This document shows, in pieces, positions 43,760 through 52,587 of a DNA stretch of 64,000 nucleotides. Where the stretch lies: contig NZ_BNAR01000006.1 in assembly GCF_014653695.1 (NCBI RefSeq), positions 310,001 through 374,000 on the forward strand, given 5' to 3'. The notes beneath the pieces were generated by a model. It worked only from the letters and a program-made list of their open reading frames with translations, did not search any database and was not told where the DNA came from. The stretch's first letter is position 1. Every line of letters begins with the position of its first letter. Both the position numbers and the translations under genes were made by a program. The stretch is from Lentzea cavernae. Its GTDB lineage: Bacteria; Actinomycetota; Actinomycetes; Mycobacteriales; Pseudonocardiaceae.

Positions 43760-44071
43760 TCAGGCGCCCGCCGGCACGCGCGGGCGGGGCGTCCACATCG
43801 TGTAGCCCGCGCGGCGCGCGTCCTCCGGGGAGTGGAAGAACGCGTCGCCCTTCATCCGCTTGTAGTAGGGCGAGTCGGGGGTGTGGAACATCATCGTGCG
43901 CGAGTTCGCCTTGATCGCGGGGGCGGCGGCCGTGGGCTCCTCCATGATCGACAGGGGCTGGGCCTCGACGGCCGAGGACTCGCGCGAGCGCATGGTGAGC
44001 CAGGTCAGCAGGACGCCCGCGAGGAAGGCTCCCGCGCACAGCAGGAACATCTGGAAGAAGAACCCGAACAC
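43760..44071 (-). CDS. Membrane protein with sunset (ArfC-type) domain
   Basis: This 103-residue protein has an N-terminal membrane segment (FQMFLLCAGAFLAGVLLTWL) and a C-terminal sunset-like domain (IKANSRTMMFHTPDSPYYKRMKGDAFFHSPEDARRAGYTMW). The IKG/ANxxxxxxHxPxSPYY pattern is that of ArfC-type accessory proteins and related small cell-wall-linked domains. It follows the BON-like gene by 10 bp, a layout like mycobacterial arfA-arfB-arfC. The link to a channel is inferred. Confidence 0.7.
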   Translation of the reverse strand: MFGFFFQMFLLCAGAFLAGVLLTWLTMRSRESSAVEAQPLSIMEEPTAAAPAIKANSRTMMFHTPDSPYYKRMKGDAFFHSPEDARRAGYTMWTPRPRVPAGA

Positions 44072-44081
44072 CGCACAGCTC

Positions 44082-44537
44082 CTAGCTCGTGGTCGTGAAG
44101 TCCTCGTCGACGCGCAGGCCGGGTGCGGCCGAGCGCAGGGCGTCGCTGAGCGAGCCCGCGCGACCGGGGTCCGCGACGTGCGCGGACGCGGTCAGGTGTC
44201 CTTCGTGGACGACGCCGGTGAACTCGGTGACGTCGTGGGCCAGCACCGCGCCGAGCAGCGACGCGACCACGGCCGCGGACACGGGCAGGCGCTCCCCGGC
44301 GTCCGGGGTGATGACGTCCGTGATCCTGTGCCCGGTCAGCGCGCGCACGGCGTCCACGACCTCCTGGCGCTCCTGAGCGGACACCGCCGTGCCCGCCAGC
44401 ACGATCTCCGACGACCGCACCACGAGCACGAGATGGCCTGGCGCCACGTCCGGAGCGGGGTGCGCCGCGACTCCCAGGGACGCGAGCAACGCCGGCACGA
44501 CGAGAGCACCGACGACAACGCGTTGGGTCAACTGCAC
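44082..44537 (-). CDS. Exported BON-like protein (ArfA/OmpATb N-domain-like)
   Basis: This 151-residue protein starts with a signal-like hydrophobic segment (VVVGALVVPALLASLGVAA) and continues with a BON-like alpha/beta fold (LVLVVRSSEIVLAGTAVSAQERQEVVDAVRAL). Mycobacterial ArfA (OmpATb) has such a domain before its OmpA domain, but no OmpA domain is present here. With the sunset-domain gene just downstream, it looks like a reduced Arf-type system. Similarity is by pattern only. Confidence 0.55.
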   Translation of the reverse strand: MQLTQRVVVGALVVPALLASLGVAAHPAPDVAPGHLVLVVRSSEIVLAGTAVSAQERQEVVDAVRALTGHRITDVITPDAGERLPVSAAVVASLLGAVLAHDVTEFTGVVHEGHLTASAHVADPGRAGSLSDALRSAAPGLRVDEDFTTTS

Positions 44538-44611
44538 GCGCTTGGACTATCTCATTGGGCCGATCGGCTGCCACCGCCTGAGCGGGAACGCCCAGGACAC
44601 CGCACCCGATT

Positions 44612-46288
44612 TCACTCGTTCGTGGACACCACGACGGGCTCGCCACCAGCCACCAGACGCCAGTCCGAGCCGGCGAACGACGCGGGGTCCAGCACGCCCG
44701 CGGCCTTCACCCAGTCGATCAGCAGCTGCCGGATCTCCTGCTGCTGGTTGTGCAGCACGGGCGCCGACGCGATGTGCGGGAAGTCGCCGCCGCCCGCCTG
44801 CCGGTAGTTGTTCACGGCCACGGCGAACTCGGCCGAGTCGGCGACCGGCCGGCCGTCGTAGGACAGGCCGACGATCCGCGACCCGACCGGCCGCGCGATG
44901 TCGACGTCGTAGGTCAGCGGCGCGGACAGCCCGTGCGCGATGTCGAAGTTGTAGTCCGGCACGTCGTCCGACACCTCGGCGGCCGAGAACGGGCCGGGAC
45001 CGGAGACCTGCCGGAAGTACCGCGCCGACTCCTCCAGGAAGTCCCGCAGCTGCCCGCCGGTCATCCGCACGCCGACCAGCGTGTTGTCGAAGATGTAGAG
45101 CCCGGCGACGTCGCGGATGGACACCTCGCCCGCCGGGATCGCCGCCGCCCGGTTGAAGGGCGCGCACAACGACAGCACCGGCAGCGACGTGGACTTCGCG
45201 ACCTCCAGCGCCTGCACGTGGTTGATGAACCGCAACGCGGGCGTGTCCTCGAAGCGCGAGCGGGCGGCCGACATGGCGGCGGCGCAGGTCCCGACCCGCG
45301 CGTTGACGTAGGAGACGACGCGGTCGTGGTCGTGGCGCAGCAGCCGCACGATCCGCGGGTCCTCCTGAACGGACGCCGACGACAGCACCGAGGACCGCGA
45401 CGCCGCGAGTTCCCAGCGCTCGTCGTGGCGCAGGTCGAACTCCATCACCGACAACCGCTTGCCCCAGTACAGCGGCTCGGTCAGCAGCACCGGCCGCCCG
45501 GTCACCTTGTTCGTCACGAACCTCGACGGGATCTCCACGTGCGCGTGCCCCACCAGGATCGCGTCGATCCCCGGCACGGTCTCCGCCACGAGCTCGGCGC
45601 AGTTCTCCGGGAACGGCACCTGGTCGCCCAGCGACGACGACAGGTCCGCCCCGGAGTGCGCCACCACGATCACCAGATCGGACTGGCGGCGGATCTCCGG
45701 CACCCAGTGCAGCGCCTGCTCCACCAGACCGGGGAACGTCAGCACCCCGTCGACGTGCGCGCGGTCCCAGACGGCGATGCCGGGGTTCGTCAGCCCGAGG
45801 ATCCCGACCCGCAGCGGCGGGCCGCCGGTGCGCCACAGCGTCTTCACCACGTACGGCTGGAAGGCGGGCAGCCCGGTCTCCACGTCCACCGCGTTCGCCG
45901 CCAGCAACGGGAACTCGAGCTGCCGCTCGAACGTCCGCAGCACGGGCAACCCGTAGTTGAACTCGTGGTTGCCCAGTGCGGCGGCGGAATAGCCGATGGC
46001 GTTCATCGCGGCGGCCATCGGGTGCACGTGCGCGCCACGCGTGATCGGCTCGACCTTCGCGTAGTAGTACGCGAGCGGTGTGCCCTGGATGGTGTCACCG
46101 GCGTCGAGCAGCAACGTCCGATGGCGCCCCACGCCGGCACGCACCTGGGAGACCAGCGTCGAGATCTTCGCGAGCCCGACGTCGTTGTGCGCGTAGTCGT
46201 CGAACTCGCGGTTGAGGTAGTAGTCCCAGTTGAACAGGTTGCCGTGCAGGTCCGTGGACCCCATCACCGTGAGTGTGAACGTGCGCAC
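44612..46288 (-). CDS. 5'-nucleotidase / 2',3'-cyclic phosphodiesterase family metallophosphatase
   Basis: This 558-residue protein has the calcineurin-type metal motifs STDLHGNL, LLDAGD, LGNHEFNYG, VIVVAHSGAD and LVGHAHVEIP, then a 5'-nucleotidase C-terminal domain with VAVNNYRQAGGGDFP. Family members of this size are usually secreted or periplasmic, yet no signal peptide is present. GTG 46288 is preferred over 46297 because GGAGG then sits 8 bp upstream; otherwise the ribosome site abuts the start. Confidence 0.9.
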   Translation of the reverse strand: MRTFTLTVMGSTDLHGNLFNWDYYLNREFDDYAHNDVGLAKISTLVSQVRAGVGRHRTLLLDAGDTIQGTPLAYYYAKVEPITRGAHVHPMAAAMNAIGYSAAALGNHEFNYGLPVLRTFERQLEFPLLAANAVDVETGLPAFQPYVVKTLWRTGGPPLRVGILGLTNPGIAVWDRAHVDGVLTFPGLVEQALHWVPEIRRQSDLVIVVAHSGADLSSSLGDQVPFPENCAELVAETVPGIDAILVGHAHVEIPSRFVTNKVTGRPVLLTEPLYWGKRLSVMEFDLRHDERWELAASRSSVLSSASVQEDPRIVRLLRHDHDRVVSYVNARVGTCAAAMSAARSRFEDTPALRFINHVQALEVAKSTSLPVLSLCAPFNRAAAIPAGEVSIRDVAGLYIFDNTLVGVRMTGGQLRDFLEESARYFRQVSGPGPFSAAEVSDDVPDYNFDIAHGLSAPLTYDVDIARPVGSRIVGLSYDGRPVADSAEFAVAVNNYRQAGGGDFPHIASAPVLHNQQQEIRQLLIDWVKAAGVLDPASFAGSDWRLVAGGEPVVVSTNE

Positions 46289-46300
46289 GGCGCTCACCTC

Positions 46301-46335
46301 CGGTTGTGGTCGGGCTGATCACCCGACCATAACCG
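46301..46335 (-). terminator. Hairpin between the DUF5666-like and 5'-nucleotidase genes
   Basis: The arms CGGTT-GT-GGTCGGG (46301-46314) and CCCGACC-AT-AACCG (46322-46335) pair almost fully around CTGATCA, with one G-U. It lies 18 bp past the stop of the upstream gene and just before the nucleotidase ribosome site, so it could be a terminator or a leader control element. Confidence 0.55.
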
Positions 46336-46353
46336 CTCACACTTGACCCCAAA

Positions 46354-46848
46354 TCACCTAGTAGGAGGGGCTTGACCACTGCGTTGTCCGCGCTGACCGG
46401 GCTCGACCACGGTGGAGGCGACGGATTTGCCGTCCTCTGTGGTGGCGATCACGGTCACCGTGTCCCCCTTCTCGACACCTTCGGCCACAGTGTCGGCGTC
46501 GATCACGTACGTCTTCGTGTACCCGTCGGTGGACTTCACCTCCACGGACGAGTCGCTGATCGCCGTGACCTCACCGGTCTGGAACTCGCCGTGCGTCTCG
46601 GTGCCGAGACTGAAGCCTCCGCGCATGCCACCACCGCCGTCCGGCGGCGCGCCGCCCATGCCACCCGGACCCATGGCACCGGCCTGCTGGTTCGTGCCGC
46701 TCGCGGCGTAGATCGCGACGCCACCGGCACCGGCGATCGCGACGGCGATGGCCACGGCCGCCACCGTCTTCTTCGCGGTCCACGCCGGGCGCGCCGCGGG
46801 TTCGGTCGGCTGGGGTGCGCCCCACTCCGGGGGCTGTTGTTCGGTCAT
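46354..46848 (-). CDS. Membrane-anchored protein with DUF5666-like domain
   Basis: This 164-residue protein has a Pro-rich cytosolic start, a membrane segment (TVAAVAIAVAIAGAGGVAIYA), a Gly/Met-rich linker (GPGGMGGAPPDGGGGMRGGF) and a small beta domain (EVTAISDSSVEVKSTDGYTKTYVIDADT) like DUF5666. ATG 46848 follows GGTGG. It is divergent from the two-component system, about 110 bp away, so it may be part of the stimulus or output. The Gly-rich linker resembles the Gly-rich loops of the GT39 proteins downstream. Confidence 0.72.
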   Translation of the reverse strand: MTEQQPPEWGAPQPTEPAARPAWTAKKTVAAVAIAVAIAGAGGVAIYAASGTNQQAGAMGPGGMGGAPPDGGGGMRGGFSLGTETHGEFQTGEVTAISDSSVEVKSTDGYTKTYVIDADTVAEGVEKGDTVTVIATTEDGKSVASTVVEPGQRGQRSGQAPPTR

Positions 46849-46957
46849 GTGATCCACCGTGGCGGCGCCGGCTGTGCCGGACCTGTGCGCGCCGTAGGCC
46901 TGAGCTGTGGGAAGCGCTCACAGCTGGTACACAGGATCCGCGTTCACGATGGGAGCC

Positions 46958-47683
46958 ATGCGCGCGATGAAGACCGAACTCCGCAGGCCGGACGGGCAGC
47001 CGGTGCGTGTGCTCGTCGTGGACGACGAGTCCACTCTGGCCGAGCTGATGTCGATGGCGCTGCGCATGGAGAAGTGGGACGTGCGCACGGCGCTCGACGG
47101 CGCGGCGGCGGTGCGGACCGCGCGCGAGTTCCGCCCGGACGTGGTCGTGCTCGACGTGATGCTGCCCGACTTCGACGGTTTCGAGGTGCTGCGCAGGATG
47201 CGCGCGGAGGCGCCGATCCTGCCCGTGCTGTTCCTGACGGCGAAGGACGCGGTCGAGGACCGCATCGCCGGGCTCACCGCGGGCGGCGACGACTACGTGA
47301 CGAAGCCGTTCTCGTTGGAGGAGGTCGTGTTGCGGCTGCGCGCACTGCTGCGGCGCACCGGCGTGACCGACGCGGACGCGGGCACCCGGCTGATCGTCGG
47401 CGACCTGTCGCTGAACGAGGAGACGCGCGAGGTCGAACGCGGCGGCACGTCGATCGACCTGACCGCGACGGAGTTCGAGCTGCTGCGCTACCTGATGCGC
47501 AACCCGAAGCGCGTGCTGAGCAAGGCCCAGATCCTGGACCGCGTGTGGAGCTACGACTTCGGCGGCCAGGCCAACATCGTCGAGCTCTACATCTCCTACC
47601 TGCGCAAGAAGATCGACGCCGGGCGCACCCCGATGATCCACACGATGCGAGGCGCCGGCTATGTCCTCAAGCCTGCGGCCTAG
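46958..47683 (+). CDS. OmpR/PhoB-family response regulator
   Basis: This protein of about 241 residues has a receiver domain (VRVLVVDDESTLAELM; phospho-acceptor Asp in VVLDVMLPDFDG; VLFLTAKD; DDYVTKPF) and a C-terminal winged HTH (LTATEFELLRYLMRNPKRVLSKAQILDRVW, RTVRGVGY-like TMRGAGYVLK). The start may be ATG 46958 or 46967. It overlaps the histidine kinase gene by 23 bp, and both lead into two glycosyltransferase genes. Confidence 0.93.
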   Translation: MRAMKTELRRPDGQPVRVLVVDDESTLAELMSMALRMEKWDVRTALDGAAAVRTAREFRPDVVVLDVMLPDFDGFEVLRRMRAEAPILPVLFLTAKDAVEDRIAGLTAGGDDYVTKPFSLEEVVLRLRALLRRTGVTDADAGTRLIVGDLSLNEETREVERGGTSIDLTATEFELLRYLMRNPKRVLSKAQILDRVWSYDFGGQANIVELYISYLRKKIDAGRTPMIHTMRGAGYVLKPAA

Positions 47684-49055
47684 AACGCTGCGAGCCCAGC
47701 TCGTCTCCGGTCAGATCGTCCTGCTCACGGCGCTGTGCCTGGTGATCGGCGGGGTCTCGGTGCTCGCGCTGCACGCGTTCCTGATGAACAACCTCGACCG
47801 CGAGGTCACCACGCTGCGGCCCGCGCCACCGGGTTCGCCGTACGGCCCGCCCGGCATCAACGCGAGGATCCAGCTCGACGGCACCATCCGCGGCACGATC
47901 GAGCTGCCCGGTTCCCAGCAGCCGCGCCTGCTGACCGACGACGAGATCGCCGTTCTGGCGGCCACGCCGTCGGGCCTGCACACCATCGACCTGGGCGAGC
48001 CCGGCGAGTTCCGCGTGGTCACGAGCCAGCGGGAGGTGAAGGGGCTGTCGCTGCGGCCGGTCACGGACATCGTGTGGCAGATGGTGTGGATCCTCGGCGG
48101 GCTCATCGTCGTGGGAGCGGCCGCGGTCGCGCTGGCGGGCAGGGTGGTCGTGCGCCGCGCCCTGGTGCCGCTGGACCGGGTCGCCGAGACCGCCACGCGC
48201 GTCTCCGAACTGACGTTGCACGAGGGCGAGGTCGCGCTGGCCGAACGCGTGCCGGAGGAGGACACCGATCCCGCCACGGAGGTCGGCAAGGTCGGCCTGG
48301 CGCTGAACAGGATGCTCGGCCACGTCGACCAGGCGCTGAAAGCCAGGCACGACAGCGAGACCAGGGTCCGGCAGTTCGTCGCCGACGCCTCGCACGAGCT
48401 CAGGACCCCTCTGGCCGCGATCCGGGGGTACGCCGAACTGACCCGCAGGACCGGCGCCGACCTGCCGCCCGAGGTCACCCACGCGATGGGCCGCGTGGAG
48501 TCCGAGGCGGTGCGGATGACGTCGCTGGTCGAGGACCTGCTGCTGCTGGCGCGCCTCGACGCCGGCCGGCCGTTGGAGAGCGAGGACGTCGACCTCTCCC
48601 GGCTCGTGCTCGACGTCGTCGGCGACGCCAGGATCGCCGGACCGGACCACAGCTGGAGGCTCGCGCTGCCGGAGGACCCCGTCACGGTTCCCGGTGACGT
48701 GCAACGGCTGCACCAGGTCCTCGGCAACCTGCTGTCCAACGCCCGCGCGCACACCCCGCCGGGCACCACCGTCACGACGGGCCTGTCCGTCCACAACGGA
48801 CGGGTCGACCTGACCGTCACCGACGACGGCCCCGGCGTTCCCGAAGGCCTGCAGGTCTTCGAACGGTTCGCGCGCGGTGACTCCTCGCGCTCGCGGGCCG
48901 CGGGCAGCACCGGGCTGGGCCTGTCGATCGTCGCCGCCGTGGTCGGCGCGCACGACGGCGAGGTGTCCGTCGAGAGCAGGCCGGGCCGCACCGCGTTCAC
49001 CGTCTCGCTGCGCACAGGTCGTTCACAGCAGGGGCACACGACCGACCCAGGCTAG
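47661..49055 (+). CDS. Sensor histidine kinase
   Basis: This 464-residue protein has two membrane segments (16-40 and 138-160) flanking an extracytoplasmic sensor of about 100 residues, a HAMP region, the H-box DASHELRTPLAA (His245), N-box LLSNARAH, G1 DDGPGVP and G2 GSTGLGLSI. It phosphorylates the response regulator encoded upstream. The sensor loop is Pro/Gly-rich and has no known ligand-binding signature. The GT39 genes begin 19 bp downstream. Confidence 0.93.
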   Translation: MSSSLRPRTLRAQLVSGQIVLLTALCLVIGGVSVLALHAFLMNNLDREVTTLRPAPPGSPYGPPGINARIQLDGTIRGTIELPGSQQPRLLTDDEIAVLAATPSGLHTIDLGEPGEFRVVTSQREVKGLSLRPVTDIVWQMVWILGGLIVVGAAAVALAGRVVVRRALVPLDRVAETATRVSELTLHEGEVALAERVPEEDTDPATEVGKVGLALNRMLGHVDQALKARHDSETRVRQFVADASHELRTPLAAIRGYAELTRRTGADLPPEVTHAMGRVESEAVRMTSLVEDLLLLARLDAGRPLESEDVDLSRLVLDVVGDARIAGPDHSWRLALPEDPVTVPGDVQRLHQVLGNLLSNARAHTPPGTTVTTGLSVHNGRVDLTVTDDGPGVPEGLQVFERFARGDSSRSRAAGSTGLGLSIVAAVVGAHDGEVSVESRPGRTAFTVSLRTGRSQQGHTTDPG

Positions 49056-49073
49056 GCCGCGAGTCTCGTCGCC

Positions 49074-50792
49074 ATGAGACGAGAACGCCTGGCGCTGGCG
49101 GTCCTGCTGACCGCGACCGGCGCGCTGTACCTGTGGCGGCTGGGGGACTCGGGCTGGGCCAACGCCTACTACTCCGCCGCCGCGCAGGCCGGTGCGACGA
49201 GCTGGAAGGCGTGGTTCTTCGGCTCGTCCGACGCCTCGAACGCGATCACCGTCGACAAGACGCCCGCCTCGCTGTGGGTGATGGGCCTGTCCGCACGGCT
49301 GTTCGGCGTCAACGCCTGGAGCATCCTGGTGCCGCAGGCGTTGATGGGCGTGGGCAGCGTCTGGCTGCTGCACGCGACCGTGCGCCGCTGGTTCTCCCCC
49401 GCCGCCGCGCTGATCTCGGGCGCCGTGCTCGCGCTGACCCCGGTGGCGGTGCTGATGTTCCGCTTCAACAACCCCGACGCGCTGCTGGTCCTGCTGCTGG
49501 TCGCGGGCGCGTACTGCGTGACCCGAGCGGTCGAGAACGCCAGTCCGTTCTGGCTCGCGCTGGCGGGGGTGGCGGTCGGCTTCGGCTTCCTCACCAAGAT
49601 GCTGCAGGCGTTCCTGGTGCTGCCCGCGTTCGCGCTGGTGTACCTGATCGCCGCACCGGCTTCGGTCCCGAAGAAGCTCCTGCACCTGACCGGCGCTCTC
49701 GGCGCGATGGTCGTCGCGGGCGGCTGGTGGATCCTGGCCGTCGAACTGACGCCGGACCGGCCCTACATCGGCGGCTCGCAGACGAACAGCGTGCTCGAAC
49801 TGACGTTGGGCTACAACGGGTTCGGCCGCCTCACCGGGGACGAGGTCGGCAGCGTCGGCGGCGGTCGCGGCTGGGGCTCGGCCGGGTGGAGCCGCCTGCT
49901 GAGCGCGGAGATGGGCAGTCAGATCGCGTGGCTGCTGCCGGCCGCGGTGGTGCTGCTGGTCGCCGGGCTGTGGCTGACGAGGGGCCGCGCCCGCACCGCA
50001 CTGGTGCTGTGGGGCGGCTGGCTCGTCGTCACCGCCGGGGTGTTCAGCTTCATGAACGGGATCATCCACTCCTACTACACCGTCGCGCTGGCCCCCGCGA
50101 TCGCCGCCGTCGTCGGCATCGCCGCCACCGAGCTGTGGGAACGCCGTGGTGAACCCGTTGCGGCAGCAGTGCTCTCGGGCTCGGTCGCGTTGTCCGCACT
50201 GCAGTGCTACGTGCTGATCAACGAGTTCTCCACGCCGGTCGCACTCCTCGTGCTGGTGGCGGGGCTGATCGCGGCGGTCGGGCTGGTGCTGTCGCTGCGC
50301 TGGGCCATCCCGGTCGCGCTCATCGCCGCGTTGCTCGGCCCGACCACGTACTCCTTCGCCACCGTCACCACCCCGCACACCGGCGCCCTTCCCGTCGCGG
50401 GACCGTCCAGCGGGCGGATGGGCGGCATGAGCGGTCTCCTCGACGCCACCACTCCCGACGCCGAGGTCGTGACCCTCTTGCGGGCCGACGCGAGCAGCTA
50501 TCGGTGGGCCGCCGCGACCATCGGCTCGAACAACGCCGCCGGCCTGCAGCTCGCGAGCGGACTACCGGTCATGGCGCTGGGCGGCTTCAACGGCACCGAT
50601 CCCGCACCGACCCTGGAGCAGTTCCAGGAGATGGTCCGAAGTGGACAGATCCACTACTACGCCGCCGCCGGTCGCATGATGCAGGGCGAGACCGGCAGCG
50701 ACGCCGCACACCGGATCGGCGAGTGGGTCGCCGAGAACTTCACCGCGACCACCGTCGCCGGTACCACCCTCTACGAACTGGACGCGTCATGA
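49074..50792 (+). CDS. GT39-family glycosyltransferase (ArnT/PMT-like)
   Basis: This 572-residue protein has about eleven membrane segments. The first loop after the N-terminal segment contains GWANAYYSAAAQAGATSWKAWFFGSSDASNAITVDKTP, typical of polyprenyl-phosphate-dependent GT39-like mannosyltransferases. A long extracytoplasmic C-terminal domain follows (from about 470, with APTLEQFQEMVRSGQIHYY). It probably glycosylates an envelope polymer or protein. It follows the two-component system in one operon and is followed by a paralogue with an ATGA overlap. Confidence 0.87.
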   Translation: MRRERLALAVLLTATGALYLWRLGDSGWANAYYSAAAQAGATSWKAWFFGSSDASNAITVDKTPASLWVMGLSARLFGVNAWSILVPQALMGVGSVWLLHATVRRWFSPAAALISGAVLALTPVAVLMFRFNNPDALLVLLLVAGAYCVTRAVENASPFWLALAGVAVGFGFLTKMLQAFLVLPAFALVYLIAAPASVPKKLLHLTGALGAMVVAGGWWILAVELTPDRPYIGGSQTNSVLELTLGYNGFGRLTGDEVGSVGGGRGWGSAGWSRLLSAEMGSQIAWLLPAAVVLLVAGLWLTRGRARTALVLWGGWLVVTAGVFSFMNGIIHSYYTVALAPAIAAVVGIAATELWERRGEPVAAAVLSGSVALSALQCYVLINEFSTPVALLVLVAGLIAAVGLVLSLRWAIPVALIAALLGPTTYSFATVTTPHTGALPVAGPSSGRMGGMSGLLDATTPDAEVVTLLRADASSYRWAAATIGSNNAAGLQLASGLPVMALGGFNGTDPAPTLEQFQEMVRSGQIHYYAAAGRMMQGETGSDAAHRIGEWVAENFTATTVAGTTLYELDAS

Positions 50793-52587
50793 CCGCCACG
50801 CTCGCCCCCGCGCCCGTCGCGGCACCGGCACCGCGAAAAACCCGCAACGACAAGGCGTTGCACCGTTTCGCCTCCTCGGCCTGCTCGCCGCCGCCGCCGT
50901 GCTGTACCTGTGGAACCTCACCGCTTCCGGCTACGGCAACGAGTTCTACGCGGCGGCGACGCAGGCGGCCTCGCAGAGCTGGAAGGCGTTGCTGTTCGGC
51001 TCGCTCGACCCCGGTAACACGATCACCGTCGACAAGCCGCCCGCGTTCCTGTGGGTGAGCGGGGTGCTCGCGAAGGTGTTCGGCTTCTCCAGCTGGACCG
51101 TGCTCGCCCCGCAGGCGCTGGAAGGCGTTGCGGCGGTGGGACTGCTGTACGCGACGGTGAAACGCACCTCCGGCCCGACGGCGGCCCTGTTCGCCGGCGC
51201 CGCCTTCGCCCTCACGCCCGTGGCCACGCTGATGTTCCGCTTCAACCTGCCGGACGCGCTGCTGGTGCTGCTCATGGTCGCCGCCGCCTACTGCACGGTG
51301 CGGGCGCTGGAGAAGGCGAGCCCGCTGTGGCTGGCGCTCGCGGGCTCGGCGATCGGGTTCGCGTTCCTCACCAAGATGCTGCAGGCGTTCCTGGTGCTGC
51401 CCGCGCTCGCGCTGGCCTACCTGATCGCGGCCCCCACCTCACCGCTCAAGCGGCTGCTGCACCTGCTCGGCGCAGGACTCGCCGTGGTCGTCTCGGCGGG
51501 CTGGTTCATCGCGCTGGTCGAGCTGTGGCCCGCGGACAGCCGCCCGTACATCGGCGGCTCGACGAACAACTCGTTGTGGGAACTGGCGATCGGCTACAAC
51601 GGCCTCGGCCGCATCTTCGGTTCGAGCGGCGGCCCTGGCGGCGGCGGGATGGGCGGCAACGGCAACATCGGCTTCGGCGGCGAGACGGGCGTCGGGCGGC
51701 TGTTCGGCGCCAGCATGGGCCCGGAGATCTCCTGGCTGCTGCCCGCCGCGCTGATCGGACTGGCCGCCGGGCTGTGGTTCCTGCGCCGCGCGCCCCGCAC
51801 CGACCGCACCCGTGCGGCGCTGGTGGTGTGGGGTGGCTGGGTGCTCGTGAGCGGCGCGGTGTTCAGCTTCATGAACGGCATCACGCACCCGTACTACACG
51901 GTGGCCCTCGCGCCCGCGATCGCCGCGGTCGCGGGCATCGCCGGGAGCGAGTTGTGGCGCGGCCGCCGGCACTTCCCGGTGCGGATGGCGCTGACGGCGA
52001 TGGTCGCGGCGACCGGTGTGTGGGGCTTCATCCTGCTCGACCGCACCCCGGACTGGACGCCGTGGCTGCGCTGGGTCCTGCTCGCCGTCACCGCGATCAC
52101 CGTGCTGGCACTGGTGTTCGGGGTGAACCGCAAGTGGCTCGTGGGCGTGCTGGTGGCGGCCGCGTTGCTCGGCACCTCCGGGTACGCGCTGGCGACCGCG
52201 GCCACCACCCACAGCGGCTCGATCCCGTTGTCCGGACCGCGTTCCCAGCAGGGCGGTGGCATGCGGGAGGGCACTTCGTCCAGCGAGGTCGTGCAGCTGC
52301 TCAAGGCCACTGACACCCAGTGGGCGGCGGCGACCGTCGGCGCCCAGAGCGCGGCGTCACTGCAGCTGGCGTCCGGCCGGTCCGTGATCGCGATCGGTGG
52401 CTGGAACGGCAGCGATCCCGCGCCCACTCTCGAACAGTTCCAGGCGCTCGTCGCCCAAGGCCAGGTGCGCTACTACGTCGAGGGCGGCCGTGGCGGCGGC
52501 GGCGACATCGGCGAATGGGTCGCGGCGCACTTCCAGGCCGTCACCGCGGGCGGTCAGACGCTCTACGACCTGAGCGCCGGGAGCTGA
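50789..52587 (+). CDS. GT39-family glycosyltransferase paralogue with an apparent 1-nt frameshift
   Basis: The natural start ATG 50789 overlaps the previous stop (ATGA) and gives MTATLAPAPVAAP...KTRNDKALHRF with good GC3. At about 50869-50872 the coding signal moves by -1 to the frame LLGLLAAAAVLYLWNLTASG, which then stays open to 52587 and matches the upstream paralogue throughout. A GTG at 50899 would start the open frame but inside the first membrane segment. One missing C in GCC(C)TCCTCGG explains it. Without repair the product would lose its N-terminal segment. The C-terminal domain and Gly-rich loop are intact. Confidence 0.7.

Noticed and set aside
50834-50842. Programmed -1 frameshift at CGAAAAACC in the second GT39 gene
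   Set aside because: The run has only five A's after G and is not a full slippery heptamer. Codon use stays good in the ATG frame until about 50869, so the shift lies further downstream.
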